A DNA stretch of 18,693 nt from Bacteroidia bacterium (GTDB lineage: Bacteria; Bacteroidota; Bacteroidia; Bacteroidales; BM523): assembly GCA_016209245.1 (NCBI GenBank), contig JACQWN010000274.1, positions 1-18,693 on the forward strand, written 5' to 3'. The position numbers and the translations under genes were made by a program. The stretch's first letter is position 1. Each line of letters opens with the position of its first letter. The notes under the pieces were generated by a model. The model did not search any database. It worked only from the letters and a program-made list of their open reading frames with translations, and was not told where the DNA came from. This document shows, one piece after another, positions 1 to 9,700 of the stretch.

Positions 1-3000
1 CGTATATCGTCACGGTTACCGGCGCAAACGGCTGCACCGCCGTTAATACCGCCGTCATCACTGAACCGCCTGCAATCAATATTTCTTATATCGTAACACC
101 GGTTACATCCGGTAATGACGGCGTCATTGACATTACTATTTCAAACGGCGTATCTCCGTATCAGTATGCATGGAGCAATGGCATGCACACGCAGGACATC
201 AGCAACCTGGCTGCAGGAACCTATTCTGTAACGGTTAGCGACGCAAACAACTGCACTGCCACAGCCGGCATTATCGTAAACACTTCCGGCTGCAACCTTA
301 TGGTAATGACAACTCACATCAATGTAAGCTGCTATAATGGCAGCGACGGCTCAATAACCTTATTCATCAGCGGTGGCGCTCCGCCTTATGCTTACACATG
401 GAACACCGGACAAACCCAGCAGAACATTTCGGGTCTCTCCGCAGGAACCTATACGGTAACTATTACGGCATCGGGGGGTTGTATTGTTACAACTACCGCT
501 GTGGTCACACAACCCGCAGAAATTCTGATTTCCGCCGTTATTACCGATGCAGGATGTAACCAATCTGATGGCTCGACAACGGTAACGGTTACCGGCGGTA
601 CAGCACCCTATACATATAATTGGAATACGGGTGCAGATACGCAAAGCATTGCGTATCTACAATCCGGTTCCTATTTTGTAACCATTACCGACAACGCCGG
701 CTGCACCGCCGTTGCTCCTATTATAATTGGAAATAACGGCGCACCTCTGGTGACGCTTACGCAGTCGGATATTTCGTGCTACGGCGCTTCGGATGGCAGC
801 GTTACTGCTAATGTCAGCGGCGGTGTTTCCCCATATTCTTATATTTGGAATACGGGATGTACAGACGCCCAGCAGGGCGTCTCTACCGCCGGAACATATA
901 TTATCACTGTGACCGATGTAAACGGCTGTATGGCAGTCACTGCAACATATATCTCCGAACCTGATATTTTGGAAATTCAATATGCCGTATCCGAAGAAAT
1001 TCAGGGCAACGACGGCGCAATAAACATCATGGTTTCCGGCGGAACGCAACCTTACTCATTCCTGTGGTCCGGCGGACAGACCCTCGAAGACATTTCGGGA
1101 TTGCAGGCAGGCGATTACACAGTAACCATAACGGATGCCAACGGCTGTACTGCAATAGAAATGATTACAATTGCAGGTTCATTATGCGATCTTGCTCTCA
1201 ACGCTGTGAATTACGACATTTCCTGCTATGGTCAATCGTCGGGAGACGTTGATTTGACGGTTTCAAATGATATAGAACCGACATCCTACACGTGGAACAA
1301 CGGAAGCGTTACCCAAGACCTGTTCAATATACCTGCAGGGAGCTATACGGTTACTGTAACTGACGACCGTGGATGTACAGCAACTGAGAGCGTTACCGTA
1401 TCAGCGCCATCCGAAATATTGTTGGACATTGTTACTACTCCTGCCAATTGCGGAGATGAAGATGGAACGGCAACAGTAGCCATAAGCGGAGGCGTAAGTC
1501 CTTATTCCTATAATTGGTCAACCGGTGGCACCGATAGCGAAATTCATGACCTGGCAGCCGGCTATTATATGCTCACCATCACGGACGTTAACGGTTGTAT
1601 AAAATATGCTGTTGTAATTGTAAATAACAGCTCGACTCTGAATATTTCAGTTGCCGGTATAACCGGTGTGACTTGCAGCGGCGGCAGCAATGGCGCTATT
1701 GATATTGATATATCAGGTGGTTTAGCGCCTTATATTTATGAATGGAGTAACGGCGCAACTACGCAGGATATTTCAGGTATTCCCGCTGGTTCTTACGAAA
1801 TTATGGTTACTGACGATTCGGGATGTATGACGGCATCGAGCATTGAAGTAACTGGTCCGGAGCCATTGACAGTAGTTATAAATCTTACCCCTGCCAATTG
1901 CGGTAATTCCGACGGTACTGCCACCGCAGCTATAACCGGAGGAATAACACCATATAACTATCTTTGGTCGTCAAGCGATACTGATGCAGATGTGGTAAAC
2001 CTGGCGGCAGGCGCTTATTCGCTCGTAGTAACCGATGCAAATGGTTGCATAAAGCTCAAAATGTTCTCGGTCAGCAACGCTCAGGGGCCTGTCATATCGC
2101 AGGTTGCCATAACCGGCGCCGGCTGCAACGCCGCCGACGGAAACATTGATATATTCATATCGGGTGGAACCATGCCTTTCACTTACGTATGGTCGGACGG
2201 CAGCACAACGGAAGACCTCAATTCGTTGGCGTCAGGACAATATTCGCTGACAATAACCGATGATAATGGATGTATCACAGCAGGAACATACCATGTTAAC
2301 GTACAGTTGCCATTGGAAAATCCGATTTGTATGGTTTTTGTTGACAGCATATTAAGCCAGAACAAAGTAGTCTGGGAAAAAGTGCAGGAAACCGGGATTG
2401 ACCATTACCTGGTTTACAGGGAGACATACATCAGCGGGCAATACCAAGCGGTAGCGAGCGTTCCGTACAATGACCTCAGCGAATGGCTCGACCCGTTTGC
2501 CAACCCCATGACACGTCCGTGGAAATACAAGCTGTCGGCGGTTGACAGTTGCGGTAACGAATCGCCGTTAAGTACGGCACATAAGACACTGCATCTCACA
2601 GTTAATGAAGGGCTTAGCCAGACCGTCAACCTGATTTGGGACTCATACCAAGGTTTTCCGTACTATTCCTTTTATGTTTACAGGCATACCGACCAGACAG
2701 GGTGGGTACCGATTGACACGCTACCCTCGACAGTCTGGACATATACCGACGATCCTGGCAACTGGGGTCATTTATGGTACGTTGTTTCTGTAATAAAGGA
2801 CTTTTCGTGTATATCAACAGGTGCAGGCAAAACACAGGGAGGTCCTTATTCGCAATCGTTTTCAAATCTTGACGACAATATAATTGTAACGGCTATTGCG
2901 GAAGCGAAACAAGAAAATTCGCTGACACTTCTGCTTTATCCAAACCCTGCAAACGATAAACTGTATATAGAAATATTCGGAGGTAAAAACGTATTTCCTG

Positions 3001-3161
3001 TCCATGTTCAGATATATAATACCGATGGTAAAGCATTGCAGCGACTGCAATTGAATAATACCAGAGCGGAAATTGATATATCGTCGCTGGCAAGCGGTAT
3101 ATATGCTCTGCGGTTTGATAATGGGAAGGTTTGTGCCACAAAGATTATTGTTAAGAGATAA
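1..3161 (+). CDS. SprB-repeat surface adhesin with T9SS sorting domain (5' end outside window)
   Basis: The reading frame is open from base 3 with no stop upstream of the first in-frame ATG (183), and the first bases already encode a SprB repeat. The gene therefore starts before the window and 183 is not its start. Visible in order: one partial and about ten full SprB-type repeats of roughly 75 residues (to about base 2314), each with a DG..SGG.xPYxYxWNxG core, an AGTYxVTVTD strand and usually a Cys pair. Two FN3-like modules follow (about 2320-2860; VYRET and VYRHTD strands). A T9SS type A C-terminal domain (about 2925-3158) has LLYPNPANDKLYIEI, a TDGKAL turn and SLASGIYALRF. Known for the family: SprB-like proteins are large T9SS-exported adhesins, some moving along the surface in gliding. 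A role in attachment is inferred. The gene looks richer in GC than its neighbours and converges on the DUF2442 gene with a 14-bp gap. Confidence 0.9.
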   Translation, partial: YIVTVTGANGCTAVNTAVITEPPAINISYIVTPVTSGNDGVIDITISNGVSPYQYAWSNGMHTQDISNLAAGTYSVTVSDANNCTATAGIIVNTSGCNLMVMTTHINVSCYNGSDGSITLFISGGAPPYAYTWNTGQTQQNISGLSAGTYTVTITASGGCIVTTTAVVTQPAEILISAVITDAGCNQSDGSTTVTVTGGTAPYTYNWNTGADTQSIAYLQSGSYFVTITDNAGCTAVAPIIIGNNGAPLVTLTQSDISCYGASDGSVTANVSGGVSPYSYIWNTGCTDAQQGVSTAGTYIITVTDVNGCMAVTATYISEPDILEIQYAVSEEIQGNDGAINIMVSGGTQPYSFLWSGGQTLEDISGLQAGDYTVTITDANGCTAIEMITIAGSLCDLALNAVNYDISCYGQSSGDVDLTVSNDIEPTSYTWNNGSVTQDLFNIPAGSYTVTVTDDRGCTATESVTVSAPSEILLDIVTTPANCGDEDGTATVAISGGVSPYSYNWSTGGTDSEIHDLAAGYYMLTITDVNGCIKYAVVIVNNSSTLNISVAGITGVTCSGGSNGAIDIDISGGLAPYIYEWSNGATTQDISGIPAGSYEIMVTDDSGCMTASSIEVTGPEPLTVVINLTPANCGNSDGTATAAITGGITPYNYLWSSSDTDADVVNLAAGAYSLVVTDANGCIKLKMFSVSNAQGPVISQVAITGAGCNAADGNIDIFISGGTMPFTYVWSDGSTTEDLNSLASGQYSLTITDDNGCITAGTYHVNVQLPLENPICMVFVDSILSQNKVVWEKVQETGIDHYLVYRETYISGQYQAVASVPYNDLSEWLDPFANPMTRPWKYKLSAVDSCGNESPLSTAHKTLHLTVNEGLSQTVNLIWDSYQGFPYYSFYVYRHTDQTGWVPIDTLPSTVWTYTDDPGNWGHLWYVVSVIKDFSCISTGAGKTQGGPYSQSFSNLDDNIIVTAIAEAKQENSLTLLLYPNPANDKLYIEIFGGKNVFPVHVQIYNTDGKALQRLQLNNTRAEIDISSLASGIYALRFDNGKVCATKIIVKR
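633..660. repeat. 28-bp intragenic palindrome, copy 1
   Basis: Arms AGATACGCAA and TTGCGTATCT (635-644, 649-658) are perfect complements around AGCA. Extending both arms to 12 bp adds one mismatch. It lies between the WNTG and SGSY segments of a SprB repeat and encodes A-DTQSIAYL in frame, starting at codon position 1. The outer sequence ...GCGTATCTAC matches the other four copies. Confidence 0.85.
859..886. repeat. 28-bp intragenic palindrome, copy 2
   Basis: Arms GTACAGACGCCC and GGGCGTCTCTAC pair at 11 of 12 positions around AGCA. It occupies the same place in the next SprB repeat (between WNTG and AGTY) but starts at codon position 2, so it encodes CTDAQQGVST. The inner arm GCCC/GGGC is unlike that of the other copies. 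Confidence 0.85.
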
Positions 3162-3175
3162 TAGATACTTACAAT

Positions 3176-3418
3176 TTATAATCGCCCTTTGTATAAATCC
3201 CAGATAGGAAAACATAATTCGTAATCATTCCAAATAATGTCACCGTAATCAAGTGAAAATGATTTAAACTTATCTTTATCAAGGTATTTATTTGTCATAG
3301 GATTTTTCGAGTTTTTTAAAAAACTCGAAAAATCAACAACTTTTTGGACACCATTCGAAAATACAAATTTAATCTTATAGTTGCCTTTATATGTAGCTTC
3401 TTTTATTGATATAACCAT
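3176..3418 (-). CDS. DUF2442 family protein
   Basis: An 80-residue protein with the usual DUF2442 layout: an N-terminal beta hairpin (KIKFVFSNG), a V-DFSSFL segment, then DKFKSFSLDYGDIIWN and a C-terminal LCFPIWDLYKG. The start follows the stop of the upstream DUF4160 gene by 3 bp, so the two are almost certainly co-transcribed. DUF2442 has no firmly established biochemical role. It is often encoded beside DUF4160, and the pair is frequently predicted as a toxin-antitoxin module, which is a guess here. Residues DFSSFLKNSKN are encoded by a perfect 34-bp palindrome. The gene is AT-rich compared with the adhesins on both sides. Confidence 0.8.
   Translation of the reverse strand: MVISIKEATYKGNYKIKFVFSNGVQKVVDFSSFLKNSKNPMTNKYLDKDKFKSFSLDYGDIIWNDYELCFPIWDLYKGRL
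3301..3334. repeat. perfect 34-bp palindrome inside the DUF2442 gene
   Basis: The left arm GATTTTTCGAGTTTTTT is the exact reverse complement of the right arm AAAAAACTCGAAAAATC, with no loop bases. On the minus strand it is read in frame as DFSSFLKNSKN. Confidence 0.9.
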
Positions 3419-3421
3419 ATC

Positions 3422-3724
3422 TTATATCTTTTTTATAATTGTTTCACAATTAATCGAAACATTATAAACAAAAAAGTCAATCCACTTTCGTACAATGTCT
3501 TCCCTAAACTTTTCAACCAATTTTTTAAATTTCTTTTTATTCTTTGTATCTAATGGTTCTTTTCCTTGTATGTCTGAAATTATTATTTCAACAAATTTTC
3601 CATCTTTGTATATAATTTCGGCTTTGCTCTCTTTTCCTTGATATTTACAATGAACATGTACTGGCTCATGTTCGTTGGAATAAAATAGGATTATTAACCC
3701 AAAATATTCATATAGTTTCGGCAT
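3422..3724 (-). CDS. DUF4160 family protein
   Basis: A 100-residue protein. The N-terminal half has the family signature: a hydrophobic strand (FGLIILFYS), then H19-EP-H23-V-H25 and a CKYQGKESKAEI strand. The C-terminal helix EKFREDIVRKWIDFF is also typical. DUF4160 proteins are small, uncharacterised, and commonly sit just upstream of a DUF2442 gene, as here with a 3-bp gap. The conserved His cluster could bind a metal or be catalytic; this is inference. The pair lies between two T9SS adhesin genes and runs in the same direction as the giant gene upstream, whose stop is 53 bp away. A promoter-like TAATTTTG lies just upstream, so the pair may be transcribed independently. Confidence 0.8.
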   Translation of the reverse strand: MPKLYEYFGLIILFYSNEHEPVHVHCKYQGKESKAEIIYKDGKFVEIIISDIQGKEPLDTKNKKKFKKLVEKFREDIVRKWIDFFVYNVSINCETIIKKI

Positions 3725-3738
3725 ATCTAAATTTTTTA

Positions 3739-3746
3739 CAAAATTA
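3739..3746 (-). promoter_or_regulatory. possible -7 box for the DUF4160-DUF2442 pair
   Basis: On the minus strand this reads TAATTTTG, matching the Bacteroidota -7 consensus TAnnTTTG, 14 bp before the DUF4160 start codon. No good TTTG element is present at the usual upstream distance, so support is weak. Confidence 0.3.
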
Positions 3747-3751
3747 ATTCA

Positions 3752-3774
3752 TTTTATAGAAAAAGGCTATAAAA
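3752..3774 (-). terminator. AT-rich hairpin after the giant PKD/SprB gene
   Basis: TTTTATAG and CTATAAAA form a perfect 8-bp stem with a 7-base loop, just past the stop of the 2469-residue gene and before the DUF4160 gene. It has few GC pairs and no clean T run after the stem, so termination is only possible. Confidence 0.35.
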
Positions 3775-3777
3775 CTT

Positions 3778-6700
3778 TTATCTTTTTATGAGCTTTTCAG
3801 TAAAAATAATTTCATTATTAATAATTACTTTAATAAAATAAAAGCCATCGGCATAATTCTGCAAAGGCAATAATAACCTCATTTCTCCATTAAAAAGATT
3901 ATTTTGCTTTTTATAAATGTTTCTTCCTGTAACATCAGTAAGGCATATTTGCATACTTGAAGGAACTTCATTGAATATTGAAATATAACAATAATCTTCG
4001 GCAGGATTCGGATAAATCATTATTCCGTTATTCCGTTCAATATTTGCTAAAAAAGTCAGATTATCAACAAAAACGCTGTCGGTTACGCTACAGCCGGCAA
4101 CATCCGTAATTGCTACAGTATATATTCCCGTACATAAACCGGAAGCGGTTTGTGTGGTCTGGAATAAAGCATCATTCCATAGGAATGAAACCGGGGAAGT
4201 TCCGCCTGAAATATTAACCGTAACCTGCCCGGTGCAAGCATTGTCAATATCATCAACAACGTCGAACGATGTAATTACAGGTCCGGAAATATAAGCGATA
4301 TTTGCATAAGTTGACGCTGTACAACCATGAGAATCTGTGATTGTAACAAATTTTATTCCTGAAGATAAATTTTGAGCGCAAACTGAATCGCTTCCGTTTG
4401 CCCAGATAACTGAATATACCGGGGTACCGCCGGAAATCGCTATACAAGCTGCACCGTCGGCCATACCACAATGAGATGGCTCAACTGAAGCAAGGGAAAC
4501 AACAAGAAGCGCCGGCTGAGTAATTGCACTCCCTGTAACGGCGGTACAAGAATGATTATCGGAAACAGTAACCAAATAATTTCCTGCAGGGATACCGGAT
4601 AAGCTACCTGTTGTCTGTCCGTTATTCCAATTGAAACTGTATGGAGTTGTACCACCTGTTACAGTCAATAATATGGAACCGTCATTTTCACCAAAGCAAC
4701 CGACATTAGTTCCTGAAATAACCGTTGTAATTGAATCAGGCTCTGAAATAATTACATTGCTGATTATCTCACAACCATGAATATCGGTAATAGTTACGGA
4801 ATAATTTCCTGCGCACAAACTAAAAATAGTCTGTGTAGTATGTCCGTTGCTCCATACATAAGCATAAGGCAATGTACCGCCTGATGTGACTGCGGTGCCG
4901 ATGCCATTACATAGCCCGTTGCATGTAACATCCAATTTGCTAATAGATGAATTAAGGGTAGATGGCTCGGAAACAGTAATTGTTTGAAAATATGTACAAC
5001 CATGAAAATCAGTGACTGTCACAATATAGCTTCCTGCAGCAAGACTGTCAATATTCACTGATGTAGCGCCGTTCGACCATTGATATGAATAAGGAATAGT
5101 GCCTCCGGTTGCCGTAAAATCAATAGCTCCGTCATTATTACCATTACATGAAATATCTGTTTCTGTAAACGAAGAATTTAATTGATCCGGTTGGGTAATT
5201 AAAGCTTCTGATATTGCCAGGCATCCGTTCGAATCGGTAACAGTAACGGAATATGTACCGGCGTGTAGATACGCAATGCCTTGCGTATCTATACCCATGT
5301 TCCATAAATATATATAAGGAAATGTACCTCCGGATGCAGAAACAGTTGCTCCTCCGCCATTTAACCCATAGCATGATACCATAACAATATCAGTTATTGT
5401 TGCACTAAGTAAAACAGGTTCAGAAATTATTACACTGGTGGTTGCAGTGCAGGCATTTTGATCGTTAACAGTAACAGAATAAGCACCGGCTGTTAAGCCG
5501 GAAATATTAGCATTCATCTGTCCGGAACTCCATACATAAAGAAAAGCAAGGGTGCCTCCGCTTATTGTTAAATTGACACTGCCGGTTGCACCGCCGAAAC
5601 ATAATACATCAGTTTTTGTTATTGATAATGTGAGAGGATCCGGTTCCGTAATTGCAATGCTATCAATTATTATACAATTATTAAAATCATTGATGGTGAC
5701 ATAATATGTACCGGCTTGTAGAGACGCAATGCTTTGCGTCTCTGCGCCGGTGCTCCATAAATACGAATATGGAGGCGTACCGCCGGTTGCAACGACCGAA
5801 GCACTTCCATCGCCTGAATTAAAACACATAAGATTGTCACCGCTAATAATTGATGATAATATATTTGGCTCATTGATTTCGGCATTTGTAACCACAATAC
5901 AATTGTTAGTATCGGCGGCTGTAACGAAATAAGTTCCGGCGCATAAATCAATTGCAAGAGAATCGGTTTGGCCGTTGCTCCACAGATAAGCCAGAGGTGT
6001 GGCAATGGAATTGGCAAAAACCAGCGCTGTTCCATTGCAGGAATTAAAGCATGCAGCATGAGATATGTTGATACTGTCAACCGATGGCCCTCCAATATTA
6101 TTTATTAGTATAAGAGCTGAACCGGAACATCCTTCCGAAGAAGTTACAATAACTGTATAGGCGCCTGCTGTCAAATTGAATGTGGTATCGGTATATTGGA
6201 CAGGAATTGTATTCCATTCAAAAGTAAACGGAGCAGTTCCTCCACCGGTAATTTGTTCGAGCCATGCTTTCCCATCATTTAACAAGCATGTAGCATGGTT
6301 TAAGCCGGTAATAATTGTAAATGGCAAATTTTGTTCAATTACCGTATCAGTTGCCGATGTCAAACAATTATGAGAATCGGAAACAGAAATGCTATATATA
6401 CCGGCTGTCAGATTATTTATATCTTCGACACTAGCGCCGGTTGACCAACTATAATTATAAGGGCTTGTTCCTCCGGTCACAGTAATATCAACAGAACCAT
6501 CGGTTCCCCCAGCGCAAACAACGTTCGACGTATTGACTGATATTTCAAGTTCCTGAGGTTGATTAATTGTATCTGTAAGAGATAATATACACGAATTTGC
6601 ATCAGAAATTGTTACAGAATATATACCGGAAGCCAGATTAGAAATATCTTCCGATACAGCGCTATTTGACCATGAAAACGTGTATGACAAAGTTCCCCCG

Positions 6701-9700
6701 CTCACGGATAAATTCAGGCTTCCATTAATGCCGTTATAGCATGAAACATCGTTTTTTACCAGAGCTCCTGATAATACAGGAGGTTCTGATATTGCAGCAG
6801 TATCGGAAATAACGCATCCATTTGCATCGGTAACGGTAACTGTGTATGTGGCACCCGTAAAGACGTTACATGTAACGTCTGTACATCCCATATTCCATAG
6901 ATAAAAATATGGGGATGTGCCACCCGATACATTCGAAGTCACCGTACCATCGGCGGCGCCAAAGCATGATATATCGGTCTTTGTTAAATTCAGTAATAAT
7001 GGAGCCGGTTCATTAATATTGATGCTATCCATTGTTGAACAATTATTTGAATCTGTAACTGTTAAATAATAAATACCCTGTGAAAGCCCGGAAATATTTT
7101 CAGATGAGCTGCTATTTGACCATAAGAACTCTAACGGAGGCGTTCCACCGCTGATGACATTTGCAGTATATCCATCATTACTGCCGGAACATGTAACATC
7201 AATTCCATTCAAATCTGTAATTACAGGCGGATATTCTTCCACTGTTACAGTAATATTTGACGATGTTCCACTACCATCAACGACAGTCAAAGTATATGTC
7301 CCTGCAGGTAAATTATTTATATCCATGGTTGTCGCTCCATTCGACCAATTATAAGTCAACGGAGGAGCGCCATTCAGGACTGTTACATCAATCGCCCCTG
7401 TTGAAGCGCCAGGACAAGCTTTTGATACAGTATAGCTAATTACAGGTGTGACAGTAAGAGCGAGAATTTCCGTATCGGAACATCCGGAGCTTCCGAGTAC
7501 TGTGAGTTGTACATTGTAGATTCCGGAGGTATTATAAGAATGAGATGGGGATTCTAAAGAGCTGGTACCGGAATAATCACCGAAGTTCCAATTAAAGGAA
7601 ATTGCATTCTGGCTTGTATTAGTAAAATAAATCGTAGTTCCCGCCGCAACTGTTGTGTCACTTACATAAAAAGATGCTTGCGGAGAGGGTATAATATTTA
7701 TAGCAGAGCTATAGGTATCGCTACCGCAAGAATTGCTAACCGTAAGAGATATTGCGTAAGATCCGCTTGTTATAAAAATATGAACGGGGTTTATTTCCGT
7801 CGAGGTGGTTCCATCGCCAAAATCCCACAAGCAATTGGATACATCGGAGCTGGCATTATAAAATTCGACTCCTTGTCCTTCACAGGCAGATGTCACAAAC
7901 GTATAAAAATATGCTTCTACCTGAGCCGTATTTGTTACTAAAATGGACATACTATATGAGTTACTGTTATCGCAGTTATTGTAAACGGTAAGGACAACAT
8001 CATAAGTTCCGGGTGTGTCGAAAACATGAACAGTGTTAACGGCAAACGAAGTATCGCCGTCGCCGAAGACCCATCTGCAATCGCTTGTATCGCTGCTATA
8101 ATTGTTGAAAAATACTTGCGAACCAGGACAAACAGTGTTAGATGATACATCAAAATATGCCCAGGGTGTAACAGAACTGTTAACAGAAATAACATCATTG
8201 CCTGATGCAGAATTTCCGCATGAATTTGTTACTGTCAGGGAAACATTATAATCGCCCGGAGCGGAATAAATATGAGATGGATTTTGAAGAGTAGAGGTTG
8301 TACCATCTCCGAAATTCCATAACCAGCTAGTTGCCCCACTGGAATAATCATAGAATAAAACAGTATTGCCGGGGCAAACAGGATTGGGTTCAATCCAAAA
8401 CCATACATAAGGAGACACAGAGCTATTGACATTAATAGTTTGTTGATAAGTCCCTGAATTTCCGCAGTTATTGGTTGCGGTTAATATAACAGTGTATGTT
8501 CCATTAGCGCTATAAACATGAATAGGATTTTGTAATGATGAATATTGCCCGTCGCCGAAATCCCATAACCAGCTCACTATATTTCCGCTGCTGTAATCCT
8601 GAAAATATATTGTATCGCCCGGACAAACATTATCGGGATAAGCCCAGAACCAGACATCAGGAGTGACTGAATTTCCGATTTCTACGGAAGTAGTTCCTGT
8701 ATTGCTTAATCCGCATGAGTTTTGAACTGTCAGCGTCACATTATATATTCCATTAACAGTATATATATGCAAAGGATTTTGAAATGCGGAAGTAGTGCTA
8801 TCGCCGAAATCCCATACCCAACTGACAATGCTGCCATAGCTATAATCATAAAAATTTATAATATCGCCTGCACAGGCCGATTCGGGGTAGGCATAAGGAT
8901 ATGCTTCAGGTATTATTAAATTGGAAACAGTTACATTTGTAACATAAGTATCCGAATTACCGCAATTATTTGTAACTGTCAGAATTACGGTATATGCTCC
9001 TGCAGAACCATAAGAATGTTGCGGGGAATTTTGTGTCGAGGTTGTAGAATCGCCAAAATCCCACAATGAGAAAATATAATCATAGCTATAATTTTCAAAT
9101 GATATAGGTTCATTCGGACAGACGGTCTCGGGGTAGAAATAAAAATCGGCAGTGGGTGATAATGAATTGGTGATGGTTACCGTCTGGGTTATTGAATTTG
9201 ATACTCCGCAATAATTGGAAACTGTCAAAGTAACATTATATATTCCGGTTGAAGTATAAATATGTATTGGTGATTGGGACGTTGAAGTATAATCATCACC
9301 GAAATCCCATAAACGGCTGACGATGTTACCCCAACTGTAATCATAAAAGCTGATTGCGTCGCCAGGGCATGCTGTTTCGGGGTACATATAAAAATCGGCA
9401 TACGGAGAAATCGTATTGCTGACAGTAACAATTTTTATTATGGAGTTAGAATTTCCGCATGAATTGGTTACAGTCAATGTAACATTATAGTTACCGATAG
9501 CAGAATAAGCATGAACCGGATAGGCAGAGGAAGAGGTCGTTCCATCGCCGAACTCCCAAAGCCGGCTTACAATATCACCCCAGCTATAATCATAAAAATT
9601 AACTGCTTCCGCCGGGCAGACTGAATCGGGGTAGAAGTAGAAGTCGGCTGTCGGAAACTGTGTATTGCTGACAACGACTGTTCGTGAGGCAGTATCGCTG

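Larger units (their letters stand above)
3..2314 (+). repeat. tandem SprB-type repeats, first adhesin
   Basis: About ten full units plus one partial unit encode the same beta-rich module of about 75 residues, diverged at DNA level. The units with DISCYG...NGC and a PYSYxWN core are closest to each other. Units three and four carry the 28-bp palindromes listed separately. Confidence 0.85.
4045..7450 (-). repeat. fifteen tandem SprB-like repeats, giant protein
   Basis: Fifteen consecutive units of about 75 codons were counted by aligning the PYxYxW core and the TVTDxxGC segment. Units 3, 8 and 10 from the N-terminal side contain the palindromes at 6857-6884, 5718-5745 and 5265-5292. Confidence 0.85.

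Noticed and set aside
657..1049. 130-codon minus-strand ORF opposite the first adhesin
   Set aside because: It is a shadow of repetitive SprB coding DNA; its translation is low-complexity Cys/Gly/Arg-rich sequence.
3..2314. Regularly spaced repeats suggesting a CRISPR array
   Set aside because: The periodicity is about 225 bp, the units are diverged and the frame is open throughout. These are protein repeats (SprB), not short identical repeats with spacers.
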